Notes: generated from the sequence alone by a model not told the origin. DNA of 57,136 bases from Trichococcus flocculiformis (GCF_900113645.1 NZ_FOQC01000012.1:1-57136), one strand, 5' to 3'. Shown: positions 27,051-36,566, numbered from the stretch's first letter. Program-made: numbers and translations.

Positions 27051-27971
27051 ATGATCGAGCTGATTGCAACAGCCGAGTCAGTAGCGCAAGCCAAGGAATT
27101 GGTGGATTGCGGTGTAGATATACTATATATAGGAGAGGATGAGTACGGACTGCGTTTGCCGTATTCCTTCACCAGAGAGGAACAGCGCGAGATCATTGCC
27201 TATGCGCATGAGAAAGGCGCGCAGGTCAGTGCCGCGGTGAACGCGATCTTCCATAACGATCGGATCAACCAGGTGGCCGAATATCTGGCTTTCTTGCGTG
27301 AAGCGGAAGTCGACAGCATCACGTTGGGCGACCCGGGCGTCGTGCAGGTCATGCGGGAACAGGATTTGTTCATCCCTTACCGTTATGACGCACAAGTCAT
27401 GGTGACTTCAAGCGGACAGATCAATTTCTGGGCGAAAAGGGGAGCGGTCGGTTCCGTGCTGGCCCGCGAAGTGCCTTTCGAGGAAATGAAGAAACTCATT
27501 CCGGGCGCTTTGGTTCCGGTCGAAGTATTGGTGTACGGTGCTACTTGCATCCACCAATCAAAACGTAATTTGCTTGAAAACTACTTCAATTTCATCGAGA
27601 AAGAGGAAGCGGTGAACAAAGAGCGCGGGTTGTTCATTTCCGAGCCGAAAAAAGTGGATTCCCATTATTCCATCTATCAGGACCGCAACGGAACGCACAT
27701 CTTCGCCAACAATGATCTTGATTTGATGCCTCATCTGGGCGAACTGACGGCTATCGGTGTCTCGCAATGGATGCTGGACGGGTTGTTCACACCGGGAGAA
27801 AATTTTGTCGCAATCGCGAAGCTGTTCGTTGAGGCGCGCGAAGCCTTGGCGGAAGGGAACTGGACGGAAGCATTGGCGGAACGTTTGGATGCCGAATTGC
27901 ATGCTTTGCATCCCGCCAACCGTGAGCTGGATAGCGGATTCTATTCCAAGGATCCTAACGAAGTTGTCTGA
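27051..27971 (+). CDS. U32-family protein, tRNA ho5U hydroxylation (TrhP2/YrrN-like)
   Basis: Short member (306 residues) of the U32 'peptidase' family, which in Bacillus works with its longer partner in prephenate-dependent hydroxylation of wobble U34 to 5-hydroxyuridine. Family features are ATAESVAQAKELVDCGVDILYIGEDEYGLRLP at the start, a TIM-barrel-like pattern, and GATCIHQSKRNLLENYF where the longer proteins have GAMCISYSGRC. The ribosome binding site GGGAGGAATGTAGG is strong. It lies 36 bases before the long U32 gene in the same orientation, the order known for yrrN-yrrO. Confidence 0.85.
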   Translation: MIELIATAESVAQAKELVDCGVDILYIGEDEYGLRLPYSFTREEQREIIAYAHEKGAQVSAAVNAIFHNDRINQVAEYLAFLREAEVDSITLGDPGVVQVMREQDLFIPYRYDAQVMVTSSGQINFWAKRGAVGSVLAREVPFEEMKKLIPGALVPVEVLVYGATCIHQSKRNLLENYFNFIEKEEAVNKERGLFISEPKKVDSHYSIYQDRNGTHIFANNDLDLMPHLGELTAIGVSQWMLDGLFTPGENFVAIAKLFVEAREALAEGNWTEALAERLDAELHALHPANRELDSGFYSKDPNEVV

Positions 27972-28007
27972 TACTTTGATACTGAAAGAAAGAGAGTGTA
28001 CACACAC

Positions 28008-29246
28008 ATGCGAACAATAACAAAGAAGCCCGAGGTCTTGGCCCCGGGCGGAACATTAGAAAAATTGAAGACAGCCATCCACTACGGAGCTGATGCCGTC
28101 TATATCGGTGGAGAAGCTTATGGATTGCGCAGCCGCGCAGGCAATTTCGACTATGAGGAAATGGCTGAAGCAGTCGCTTTTGCACATAGCCACGGTTCGA
28201 AGATCTATGTCGCCGCGAACATGGTCACCCATGAAGGCAACGAGGAAGGTGCAGGCGAATTCTTCCGCACAATCCGCGATATCGGCATCGATGCGGTGCT
28301 GATTTCGGATCCCGCACTGATGGAAATTGCGGTGACCGATGCACCCGGCTTGCCGATCCATTTGTCGACACAGGCTTCCGCGACCAATTACCAGACGCTC
28401 AATTTTTGGGCGAGCGAAGGCTTGGAACGCGTTGTTTTGGCCCGTGAAGTATCGATGGCAGAAATCCAGGAAATGAATGAGAAGACCGATGTCGAAATCG
28501 AAGCCTTCGTCCACGGGGCGATGTGCATCTCCTATTCGGGCCGTTGTGTCCTCTCCAACCACATGTCGAACCGTGATGCCAATCGCGGAGGCTGCGCGCA
28601 GTCTTGCCGTTGGAAATATGGCTTGTTCGATATGCCGTTGTTGGGACAACAGAACCCTGTAGGTGCCGGCGAAGAAGGCATCGAAGAGAAATTCTCCATG
28701 AGTGCCGTCGATCTGTCGATGCTGGAACACCTGCCCGACCTGATCGAGAGCGGCGTAGACAGCCTGAAGATAGAAGGGCGCATGAAATCGATCCACTACG
28801 TGTCTACGGTAGTCAATGTTTACCGCAAAGCTGTGGATGCTTATTGCGCCGATCCAGATCATTACGAATTGAAGCAGGAATGGGTGGATGAATTGTGGAA
28901 AGTCGCCCAACGCGAATTGGCGACCGGCTTCTTCTACAAAGATCCTACCGAGGATGAACAGCTCTTCGGCCAACGCCGCAAAATTCCGCGCTACGGGTTC
29001 GTCGGCCAAGTGATGGCATATGATCCGGAAACGCAGATGGCCACAATTCAGCAACGGAACAATTTCGGTGTCGGGGACGAAATCGAATTTTACGGTCCCG
29101 GCCTGCGCCACAATAAGCTGACTGTGGAAGCCATCTGGAACGAACACGATGAAGCGATCGACCGTGCACCCAATGCCATGATGATCGTGAAGATGAAAGT
29201 TCCTTTCGCGGTTGAACGTTTCGATATGATCCGCAAAAAGAAATAG
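28008..29246 (+). CDS. U32-family protein, tRNA ho5U hydroxylation (TrhP1/YrrO-like)
   Basis: Long U32 member, 412 residues from ATG 28008; an in-frame GTG four codons earlier is the alternative start and neither has an ideal ribosome binding site. Motifs: EVLAPGGTLEKLKTAIHYGADAVYIGG, then GAMCISYSGRCVLSNHMSNRDANRGGCAQSCRWKY, whose three or four Cys are the iron-sulfur ligands of this family. A C-terminal domain (about 330-412) follows. The pair would act with prephenate on tRNA. It was formerly labelled collagenase-like peptidase; that label is not supported for this subfamily. Confidence 0.87.
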   Translation: MRTITKKPEVLAPGGTLEKLKTAIHYGADAVYIGGEAYGLRSRAGNFDYEEMAEAVAFAHSHGSKIYVAANMVTHEGNEEGAGEFFRTIRDIGIDAVLISDPALMEIAVTDAPGLPIHLSTQASATNYQTLNFWASEGLERVVLAREVSMAEIQEMNEKTDVEIEAFVHGAMCISYSGRCVLSNHMSNRDANRGGCAQSCRWKYGLFDMPLLGQQNPVGAGEEGIEEKFSMSAVDLSMLEHLPDLIESGVDSLKIEGRMKSIHYVSTVVNVYRKAVDAYCADPDHYELKQEWVDELWKVAQRELATGFFYKDPTEDEQLFGQRRKIPRYGFVGQVMAYDPETQMATIQQRNNFGVGDEIEFYGPGLRHNKLTVEAIWNEHDEAIDRAPNAMMIVKMKVPFAVERFDMIRKKK

Positions 29247-29266
29247 AAAAAGTGTAAGCTTAAGAT

Positions 29267-29295
29267 TTGCTTTTTTCGGGCTTACCGTTTATATT
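29267..29295 (+). promoter_or_regulatory. Promoter of the yybP-ykoY leader
   Basis: TTGCTT, 17-base spacer, TATATT, giving a start near 29302, just before the riboswitch-like leader. Confidence 0.65.
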
Positions 29296-29301
29296 GATTA
29301 A

Positions 29302-29462
29302 GAACTGAATAAAAGTTTTTCCGTAAGGGAGTAACTAGCAGCTTTGCTGTGGCAATGCCAACAATAAGTAGATCCGAGAGGGTCTTCTGGTGTTGCCTTA
29401 AATAGTGAGACTTATGCCTAACGTTTCTTGAGAGAGACGTTAGTGCATAAGTCTCTTTTTTA
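29302..29462 (+). ncRNA. yybP-ykoY (manganese) riboswitch with terminator
   Basis: The leader contains GTAAGGGAGTAACTAGCAGC, matching the conserved GGGGAGTA loop of the yybP-ykoY class. Paired segments follow, and then GAGACTTATGC at 29407-29417, which pairs with GCATAAGTCTC before a T6 run (29445-29462) as the terminator. Mn2+ binding is expected to favour readthrough. The gene downstream is the P-type ATPase class controlled this way in Lactococcus (yoaB). I recognised it by motif and context, not by a covariance search. Confidence 0.8.
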
Positions 29463-29574
29463 TTAGTTATTTGCGGAAAACAAGGAGGGAAGCGCGGCGA
29501 AAACTTGAAGCAGGAAACAGATAAGGGAGCAACGGCTGGTTAAAAATAGATATCCAATAACAGGGGGATTTCAG

Positions 29575-32298
29575 ATGGAAAACGAAAGAACAACCACGAA
29601 AACGATAGCGGCAAAAAAGAATGCGGGCTACCCGCACAATAACAAACCTGGAGGGGATTCCTTGGCGGCATACCAGAAAAGCTTGGAGAATATTTTTGCG
29701 GAAACGGGCAGCACTAAAGAAGGTCTCGATGAACAGTCCGTCAAAACGAAGCAAGCGGAGCACGGGTTCAACGAATTGGAAACGAAGGAACGAGATTCGG
29801 TCCTGAAGTTGTTTGTTGAGACGTTCAAGGATGCAATGGTTCTGGTGTTGCTGGCTGTTGCTACCATTCAGATGGTGATGGGGCATGCAGCAGAATCATT
29901 GATTATCTTTGCAGTTCTGATGATCAATGCGATTGTCAGCGTCATCCAGACAAGGAAAGCAGAAGGCTCGCTGGATGCATTGAAAAGTTTGTCCGCTCCG
30001 ATGGCAAAAGTTAAAAGGGCGGGTATGAGGCTGACCGTTCCTGCTAGGGAATTGGTCATCGGAGATATCGTCAGCCTGGATGCTGGTGATTATGTCCCGG
30101 CAGACGGTCGACTGTTTGAAGCGAGTGCGCTCAAGGTGGATGAAGGGATGCTGACCGGGGAGTCCATCCCCGCCGATAAAGAAGTGATGGATATCAACGG
30201 AGCAGTTCCGGTGGGCGATCGCTCGAATATGGTCCATAGCGGAACGCTGGCTGTGTACGGCCGGGGAGAATTCATCGTCACCGCCATCGCCAACGACACC
30301 GAAATCGGTAAGGTGGCGAACTTATTGGATAATGCGTTGGCAAAGCAAACGCCGCTGCAAAAGAATCTGGAGCATTTCAGTAAAAAATTGGGTGTGGGCA
30401 TCCTGATGCTTTCCGGACTTATTTTCGGAATCCAGTTCATCCGTATGATGGCGGAGGGAACGACGGATATCGGGTCCGGCGTACTGAGCGCCTTCATGTT
30501 CGCTGTCGCCGTCGCGGTTGCAGCGATTCCGGAAGCCCTGCAGTCGATCGTGACGATTGTCCTTTCGATCGGGACGAAAAAGATGGCCAAGAAACATGCG
30601 ATCATCCGCAAATTGTCTGCAGTAGAAACGTTGGGATCGACCAGCATCATAGCCACCGATAAGACAGGAACTTTGACCCAGAATAAGATGACAATCGTCG
30701 ACCATTATTTGGTGAACGGCCAATCCGGTAGTTTCAATGCTCATCCGCAGACCTGGTCATCCGATGAGCAGCGCTTGATGCAGGTCGCCGTCTTGGCTAA
30801 TGATGCCAGCATCAATATGGACGGACACGAGGTGGGGGACCCCACGGAAGTAGCCATGATCGCCTTCAGCAATAAAATGAATCAGCCATACGATGAGCTA
30901 AGGAAAGCTTATCCGCGTGTGGCGGACTTGCCTTTCGATTCGGAACGCAAACTGATGTCGACGGTCCACACAATCAACGGGGAACATCTGTTGCTGACGA
31001 AAGGCGGCCCGGATGTGGTTTTCGGGCGCAGTACCAAAGTTTTGATTGATGGAGAAGTGGTGCCGTTGACGAATGAAATCCTTGAAAACATCAAGGAAAA
31101 GAATGAACATTTTTCGGATCGTGCCCTCCGCGTATTGGCTTTCGCCTATCGGCCGATGGAGGCAGCAGAGGCGCTCGATTTCGATGCGGAGCATGATCTG
31201 ATTCTGGTCGGGCTTATGGCGATGATTGATCCACCGCGCGAAGAGGTTCATGGCGCTGTTGCGGAAGCCAAGAAAGCAGGCATCAAAACGGTGATGATCA
31301 CCGGCGACCATAAAACGACAGCGCGCGCGATTGCCCGCGATATCGGCATTTCGGGAGAGGACGACCTTGCTTTAACCGGACAGGAGCTGGACAACCTAAG
31401 TGATCGGGAATTGGATGCTGTTTTGGAACGTGTATCCGTCTATGCTCGGGTATCTCCTGAGAACAAAATCCGGATTGTCCGCGCATGGCAGAATAAAGGT
31501 CATGTCACTGCGATGACGGGTGACGGGGTGAACGATGCTCCGGCTTTGAAGCAAGCAGACATCGGCATCGCCATGGGCAGCGGAACGGATGTCGCCAAAG
31601 AGGCGGCAGCGATGGTGCTGACCGACGATAATTTCGTTTCCATCGTCAGCGCGGTCGGAGTAGGCCGCAACGTCTATGACAACATCAAGAAAGCCATCGC
31701 CTATCTCTTCTCGGGCAACTTGGGGGCCATCATCGCCATCATCGCAGCGCTGCTGATGGACTGGGTAAATCCATTCACAGCCCTGCAACTGCTGTTCATC
31801 AACTTGGTCAATGATTCGATTCCCGCGATTGCATTGGGTATGGAGAAGGGCGAGCCTGATGTGATGAGTCGCAAACCAAGGGATCCAAACGAGGGCATTT
31901 TCTCCGGAGATACGCTCGTTTCTGTCATCTACCGAGGGATACTGATCGGGGGAGCCGTCATCCTTTCGCAATTCATCGGTATGGTTTATTCTGCCGAAAT
32001 TAGTGTGGCGATGGCCTTCTCAACTTTGATCATCGCGCGTACTTTACAGACGTTTCCAGCGCGTTCTAATTCCCAGACCGCTATCGGAGCGGGTTTCTTT
32101 TCGAATAAATATGTCCTTTATGCTGTAGCTTTCTGCAGCACATTGTATGCGGCGACTTTGTTGCCAGCGGTGCGCGGCATCTTCTCGATACCGGCCGACT
32201 TCGGCTTGGTGCATTTCGGGATAGCAGCAGGACTGGCCTTGACCGCCGTCGCGTTGATGGAAGCGACGAAACTGATCATCAAACGAGTCAGAAACTGA
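29575..32298 (+). CDS. P2-type cation-transporting ATPase (Ca2+/Mn2+, YoaB/LMCA1-like)
   Basis: Membrane pump of 907 residues that exports a divalent cation at the cost of ATP. Motifs in order: actuator TGES (MLTGESIPADK), ion-site helix M4 AIPEALQS, phosphorylation Asp D362 in DKTGTLTQNKM, nucleotide-binding KGGPD, MITGDHK and the hinge MTGDGVNDAPALKQADIG. A C-terminal set of six helices with FINLVNDSIPAIALG follows. The PEAL in M4 fits SERCA/PMR1-like pumps. An N-terminal cytosolic extension of about 30 residues rich in Lys, Asn and Thr precedes the cation-ATPase N domain. The yybP-ykoY leader favours Mn2+ export under excess. RBS: GGGGGAT. Confidence 0.92.
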   Translation: MENERTTTKTIAAKKNAGYPHNNKPGGDSLAAYQKSLENIFAETGSTKEGLDEQSVKTKQAEHGFNELETKERDSVLKLFVETFKDAMVLVLLAVATIQMVMGHAAESLIIFAVLMINAIVSVIQTRKAEGSLDALKSLSAPMAKVKRAGMRLTVPARELVIGDIVSLDAGDYVPADGRLFEASALKVDEGMLTGESIPADKEVMDINGAVPVGDRSNMVHSGTLAVYGRGEFIVTAIANDTEIGKVANLLDNALAKQTPLQKNLEHFSKKLGVGILMLSGLIFGIQFIRMMAEGTTDIGSGVLSAFMFAVAVAVAAIPEALQSIVTIVLSIGTKKMAKKHAIIRKLSAVETLGSTSIIATDKTGTLTQNKMTIVDHYLVNGQSGSFNAHPQTWSSDEQRLMQVAVLANDASINMDGHEVGDPTEVAMIAFSNKMNQPYDELRKAYPRVADLPFDSERKLMSTVHTINGEHLLLTKGGPDVVFGRSTKVLIDGEVVPLTNEILENIKEKNEHFSDRALRVLAFAYRPMEAAEALDFDAEHDLILVGLMAMIDPPREEVHGAVAEAKKAGIKTVMITGDHKTTARAIARDIGISGEDDLALTGQELDNLSDRELDAVLERVSVYARVSPENKIRIVRAWQNKGHVTAMTGDGVNDAPALKQADIGIAMGSGTDVAKEAAAMVLTDDNFVSIVSAVGVGRNVYDNIKKAIAYLFSGNLGAIIAIIAALLMDWVNPFTALQLLFINLVNDSIPAIALGMEKGEPDVMSRKPRDPNEGIFSGDTLVSVIYRGILIGGAVILSQFIGMVYSAEISVAMAFSTLIIARTLQTFPARSNSQTAIGAGFFSNKYVLYAVAFCSTLYAATLLPAVRGIFSIPADFGLVHFGIAAGLALTAVALMEATKLIIKRVRN

Positions 32299-32314
32299 TG
32301 AATTCCTGAAATTA

Positions 32315-32355
32315 AAAAAAACGGCCGGGGAAATTGGATTCCCTGGTCGTTTTTT
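32315..32355. terminator. Terminator after the P-type ATPase, also usable by the convergent MFS gene
   Basis: AAAAACGGCCGGGGAA pairs with TTCCCTGGTCGTTTTT (G-T pairs inside). Confidence 0.8.
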
Positions 32356-32371
32356 GCGATTAAAGCTATCA

Positions 32372-33562
32372 TCAAGAAAAAAGGCGTTCTTTCGGCTGAG
32401 CCGGTACTTTGAACAGCAAGGCAATCACCGCAGCGAGAACCGTAAAGACGAAAAGGATCAAGTAGAGATAATTGAGCCCTACATTATCGATTACCGGACC
32501 CGCCATCAATTGGAAGAAGATGGTGCCGATGTTCCTGGAAAGCATGGCGACGACTGCAGTTCCTGTAGCGATCAGTTTCCGGTTCAGCAAGGTAGAGACC
32601 ATCTTGAGGTTCAGCATGATGAAGGTTCCGGAAGCGAAAAACTTGGTCAATACGGTCGCTATCGAAAGCACTAAAAAGTCATCCGACAGGAAATTGATCA
32701 GATATTCCGTTCCTGAAAGGAACAAAACGGCCAGAAGCAGCTGTTTATTCGTGAAATGGTCCATGAAGCGGTGTGAAAAAGCCATCGCGATGACTTCCGC
32801 AAACAAGGCTACGGTTAAGGTCGTGCTGACAATTGCGACCGGGGCTCCCGTATCGGTCAAAAGCAGCGGAAGATAACTGGTGTTGACCGTGTTTGTGCCG
32901 AAAATGATGAAAGCCAAAAGCAGATAAGTGATGAAAAGTTTATTCTGGAATATATTTCTGATTGTATGCCCCCCGGAAATCTCTTCTTTCTTCTCGGCTG
33001 GCTGTTTTGAAGAGACAACTGGTTGCTCCGGTTTTGGCAACGTATAAAGGAACACGATGCTTGCGAAGTAGCAGGCGAGATAGAGAATAAAAATGGATTT
33101 TGGAGACAGAAAATCATAGATGATCCCTGAAATTTGTTGCCCGGCCGCATAGCCGATTGTTCCCCAGAGGCGAATTTGGCCGAATCTGTAAGGACTGTTG
33201 GCCGCGAGCACATCAAACAGAGGTGCGAGTCCCAAGGTGATGGCGTTCGCCAATCCGTAAACGAGCCCAAAGAGCCAGTTGCCTGTGAAGAAAAAGAGTC
33301 CCATGCTGATGACGGCTGAGATCAGGACGTAGATGGTCACCGTTTTACGGGTTCCCCATTGCTCGTTTGAATAACCGATCAGTCCTTGGATGATGAGTGC
33401 GATTATGTTTGAAAGGATCAGGATGAATGAAATTTCCGACCCGTTTTTTCCTATGTCGCGCATGTAGACGGTGATCAATGATGACAAAGCCGCCATGGAC
33501 ATAAAGTAGAAGATGAATAATATCACATATTGCTGATACAAACGCTCCTTAAAATACCCCAT
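32372..33562 (-). CDS. MFS transporter (LacY/PPP-like sugar or phenylpropionate permease type)
   Basis: A 396-residue 12-helix permease. The first half reads YQQYVILFIFYFMSMAALSSLITVYMRDIG and GYSNEQWGTRKTV, and the central segment GQIRLWGTIGYAAGQQ is typical of the MFS_1-like/LacY-related families with an RxWGSxG motif. The long cytosolic loop has KPEQPVVSSKQPAEKKEE. I chose ATG 33562, behind TTGGAGGAATGC; the frame is open 99 bases further upstream without a ribosome binding site. The substrate is unknown and neighbours do not help. Confidence 0.8.
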   Translation of the reverse strand: MGYFKERLYQQYVILFIFYFMSMAALSSLITVYMRDIGKNGSEISFILILSNIIALIIQGLIGYSNEQWGTRKTVTIYVLISAVISMGLFFFTGNWLFGLVYGLANAITLGLAPLFDVLAANSPYRFGQIRLWGTIGYAAGQQISGIIYDFLSPKSIFILYLACYFASIVFLYTLPKPEQPVVSSKQPAEKKEEISGGHTIRNIFQNKLFITYLLLAFIIFGTNTVNTSYLPLLLTDTGAPVAIVSTTLTVALFAEVIAMAFSHRFMDHFTNKQLLLAVLFLSGTEYLINFLSDDFLVLSIATVLTKFFASGTFIMLNLKMVSTLLNRKLIATGTAVVAMLSRNIGTIFFQLMAGPVIDNVGLNYLYLILFVFTVLAAVIALLFKVPAQPKERLFS

Positions 33563-33776
33563 CGAAATGCATTCCTCCAATAAGTTCACTAGTATACAAT
33601 ATTCTAACACATGATCCGGTGATAAAGCTGTTTCTTTCTTAATTTGAAAAGTGCTTCGCAAATCTCACACCAATTCTCCATAAAATTGTAAAAAGCGTTC
33701 GAAATCGGCCGTGCATCAAGCTAGGGATGCGCTATAATGATAGACAACTATACTAACGGAAAGGTGATGTCTGCTG

Positions 33777-34799
33777 ATGTATCCACAAACCCAAAAGAAA
33801 ATCGCTGAAATGCTGAAAGGCAATGTTTTCCCAGGAGTGAGCTACACCTTCATCGACATGGACAAAACAGAAACGCGAATGGTCGGATCGGCGGCGATCC
33901 TGCCTGAACGGGAATCCTTACGGGAAGGCATGCTCTATGATGTGGCATCTTTAACAAAAGTGATCGTCACGACGACGCTGCTGCTCCAGCTACAAGAAGA
34001 AGGGGCAATCAACTTCGAAGATCCGGTGCAGGCGTATCTGCCCGAGTTCCCTTCTGCTGCGGTGACGATCCGCCATCTGCTGACGCATACTTCAGATCTG
34101 AAAGGCTATATCAAAAACCGCGATGCGTTGACTGCCGATGAACTCATTGCCGCCTTGATCGCCCTTACGCCAGGAGAGAATCTAGGCAAAAATGTGGCCT
34201 ATACCGATACCGGATTGCTCCTTGCGGGCTTCATCATCGAGAAGCTGACCGGAAAATCGGTGGAAAAAAATTTTGAAGAACGCATCAAACGTCCTCTTGC
34301 CATGACGGAAAGTACCTTCCATCCGACCGATCCGATGCGCTGTGTTCCTACGCAGAACCACCCGACAAGAGGCGTAATCCGTGGCGTTGTGCATGACCCC
34401 AAAGCGCTGTCTTTGGGAGGACATTGCGGGAGTGCCGGCTTGTTCGCACCAATGAAAGATTTGATCCGCTTTTCCCGGATGATGCTGCATTTTGGGGAAT
34501 GGGAAGGCCAACGGATTTTGCGTGAAGAGAGTATCCGTACATTGCTGAGGGATTGGGGGAATGTCCCGAGCCAGCCACGCTCTTTGGGATGGAATCTGAT
34601 TCAGGAAGGGGAAGATTTTGTATTGTGGCACACCGGTTATACCGGAACGTTTATGATACTGGATCTGAACCAGCAAACAGCGTTCATACTGCTTTCGAAC
34701 CGGGTCCATCTCAAAGACCACAGACCCGAGTGGATCGCGGTCCGCGACGAGCTGATCGCCATATATAGGAAGGAAGCCCGGAAGGAAACAGCAGAATAG
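33777..34799 (+). CDS. Serine hydrolase, class C beta-lactamase / penicillin-binding-protein fold
   Basis: A 340-residue protein with the catalytic triad of motifs: S58-L-T-K61 in YDVASLTKVIVTT, Y-T-D in NVAYTDTGLLLAGF (the place of Y-x-N) and H-T-G in VLWHTGYTGTF (the place of K-T-G). Such proteins include esterases, D-aminopeptidases and cell-wall carboxypeptidases. No signal peptide is seen, so it is probably cytosolic, which speaks against an antibiotic-resistance role. RBS GGAAAGGTG upstream of ATG. Single-gene transcript. Confidence 0.85.
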   Translation: MYPQTQKKIAEMLKGNVFPGVSYTFIDMDKTETRMVGSAAILPERESLREGMLYDVASLTKVIVTTTLLLQLQEEGAINFEDPVQAYLPEFPSAAVTIRHLLTHTSDLKGYIKNRDALTADELIAALIALTPGENLGKNVAYTDTGLLLAGFIIEKLTGKSVEKNFEERIKRPLAMTESTFHPTDPMRCVPTQNHPTRGVIRGVVHDPKALSLGGHCGSAGLFAPMKDLIRFSRMMLHFGEWEGQRILREESIRTLLRDWGNVPSQPRSLGWNLIQEGEDFVLWHTGYTGTFMILDLNQQTAFILLSNRVHLKDHRPEWIAVRDELIAIYRKEARKETAE

Positions 34800-34800
34800 C

Positions 34801-34831
34801 AAAAAAACGCCACTTTTAGGATGGCGTTTTT
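34801..34831 (+). terminator. Terminator after the serine hydrolase
   Basis: AAAAAACGCCA pairs with TGGCGTTTTTT, 9-base loop. The next 200 bases, up to the uracil permease promoter, hold no gene that I see. Confidence 0.85.
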
Positions 34832-35030
34832 TTGCTGTCCTTGGATGGACAAAGTTCTTTAGAAAGTGGGCGGCGAAGTTGCAGCTTCACCGATCCGGTT
34901 CGGAGATCCAAAGAAAAAGAGTAGTTTCTCTCAGTAACTAAAGAGTATACAGTGATACTCTGAATATAGTATGACAGCTGATTAACATTTTGGATAGTAT
35001 AAAATGAGAAAATTCACATGAAAACTGCTA

Positions 35031-35059
35031 TTGAAAATTCCACTGACAATTGATAAGAT
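35031..35059 (+). promoter_or_regulatory. Promoter of the uracil permease leader
   Basis: TTGAAA, 17-base spacer, TAAGAT. Confidence 0.6.
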
Positions 35060-35065
35060 AGTGAA

Positions 35066-35170
35066 AGCAAAGTCCTTTAATATGATTCAGAGAGATCATG
35101 AAGGGTAACAAATCACATACATTTGATACCTTAGGTCCTTTTGCAAATAAACGTCAAAAGGGTATTTTTT
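35066..35170 (+). ncRNA. PyrR-type attenuator leader of the uracil permease gene
   Basis: A hairpin ATGAT-TCAGAGAG-ATCAT (35082-35099), flanked by CCTT/AAGG, carries the CAGAGAG core of PyrR-binding loops. Next, GGTA-a-CAAAT can pair with ATTTG-a-TACC as an antiterminator. The same TACC lies beside the terminator stem CCTTTTG/CAAAAGG, which is followed by TTTTTTT. Mutually exclusive stems fit control by PyrR and UMP. No pyr gene is nearby. Confidence 0.7.
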
Positions 35171-35195
35171 TGCCCAAAAACTAGGAGGAAAAGGT

Positions 35196-36518
35196 ATGGC
35201 AATCAACCAAAAACCGTTATTATTGGACGTGGACGAAAAACCGGAAGTTCTGAAAGGCATTCTGTTGAGTTTTCAACACGTTTTTGCAATGTTCGGAGCA
35301 ACGATATTAGTTCCGTTAATTTTAGGGATGCCCGTCTCGGTCGCTTTGTTCGCGAGCGGAATCGGCACCCTGATTTATCAGGTGGCAACAAAAGCGAAAG
35401 TTCCCGTCTATCTGGGATCTTCGTTCGCCTACATTACAGCAATGGCTGTGGCCATTGAACAAATGGGCGGGGACATCAAGGCCGCACAGACAGGCGTCAT
35501 CATGGTGGGGCTTGTCTACGTCCTGATCGCTGGAATTGTCAAAATGCTGGGTACGAAATGGATCGACAAATTGCTGCCGCCGATCGTCATCGGACCGATG
35601 ATCATGGTCATCGGATTGGGACTGGCTTCGTCTGCAGTAACCAATGCCGGCTTCGTGGCGGATGGGGATATCCGTCATATCATTGTGGCGATTGCAACGT
35701 TCCTGATCACTTCGTTCATCAACACGAAAGGGAAAGGCTTTTTCAAAATCATACCTTTCCTGATCGGAATCATCGGAGGATACGTCATCGCACTTTTCAT
35801 GGGTCTGGTCGATTTCCAACCTGTATTGGATGCGAAATGGTTCGAACTGCCGGGATTCTATCTACCGTTTGAAACACCTTGGTTCAATTCTTACGATCTG
35901 TATTTCGGACCGGAAACATTGGCCATCATCCCAGTCGCATTGGTTACGATTTCTGAACATATCGGCGACCATACTGTTTTGGGCAAAATCTGTAACCGTC
36001 AATTCCTGAAAGATCCGGGTCTTTCCCGGACGCTTATGGGCGATGGTGTAGCGACTGCGGTTTCAGCTTTCATCGGTGGACCGGCGAATACGACTTACGG
36101 TGAAAATACCGGCGTCATCGGGATGACGCGCATCGCATCCGTTTCCGTCATCCGTAACGCTGCCTTCATCGCAATCGGTTTGAGCTTCTTTGGAAAATTC
36201 ACTGCGCTGATTTCAACCATCCCAACATCTGTATTGGGCGGGATGTCCATTCTGTTGTATGGTGTCATCGCCAGTAATGGTCTGAAAGTACTGATCGAAG
36301 AACAAATCGATTTCAACCACGTCCGCAACCTGATCATCGCCAGCTCGATGCTAGTGCTGGGACTGGGCGGCGCGGTTCTGGATATCGCAGGCGTGGTTAC
36401 CTTGTCAGGTACAGCATTGAGCGCTATTACCGGTATTGCGTTGAACTTGGTTCTGCCGCATGAAGAAGCGTATAACCCAAAACATCCGATTCATAAAAAA
36501 GAAGAGCACAAACATTAA
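35196..36518 (+). CDS. uraA: Uracil permease (NCS2 family)
   Basis: A 440-residue nucleobase:cation symporter of the NCS2 family with 14 helices. Signature parts: LLSFQHVFAMFGATILVPLILGMPVSVALFASGIGTL at the start, VPVYLGSSFAYI, and the substrate-site segment PVALVTISEHIGDHTVLG, whose Glu and His are typical of uracil carriers. GGPANTTYGENTGVIGMTR follows, where NTTYGENTG is the UraA/PyrP signature. RBS AGGAGGAAAAGGT. The PyrR-type leader supports a pyrimidine role. The C-terminal tail is short and basic. Confidence 0.93.
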   Translation: MAINQKPLLLDVDEKPEVLKGILLSFQHVFAMFGATILVPLILGMPVSVALFASGIGTLIYQVATKAKVPVYLGSSFAYITAMAVAIEQMGGDIKAAQTGVIMVGLVYVLIAGIVKMLGTKWIDKLLPPIVIGPMIMVIGLGLASSAVTNAGFVADGDIRHIIVAIATFLITSFINTKGKGFFKIIPFLIGIIGGYVIALFMGLVDFQPVLDAKWFELPGFYLPFETPWFNSYDLYFGPETLAIIPVALVTISEHIGDHTVLGKICNRQFLKDPGLSRTLMGDGVATAVSAFIGGPANTTYGENTGVIGMTRIASVSVIRNAAFIAIGLSFFGKFTALISTIPTSVLGGMSILLYGVIASNGLKVLIEEQIDFNHVRNLIIASSMLVLGLGGAVLDIAGVVTLSGTALSAITGIALNLVLPHEEAYNPKHPIHKKEEHKH

Positions 36519-36521
36519 TGC

Positions 36522-36566
36522 AAAAAAGGCATCGCCGCTCAATTACAGAGCGGCGATGCCTTTTTT
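36522..36566. terminator. Bidirectional terminator between uraA and the MetE-like gene
   Basis: A 19-base perfect stem AAAAAAGGCATCGCCGCTC with its complement, loop AATTACA. Confidence 0.9.

Noticed and set aside
27051-29246. Collagenase or peptidase function for the U32 pair
   Set aside because: The paired short/long arrangement and the Cys motif match the tRNA ho5U hydroxylation proteins; protease activity is not supported.
29467-29886. 139-codon minus-strand frame antisense to the ATPase 5' end
   Set aside because: Shadow of the real gene; no ribosome binding site and no family resemblance.
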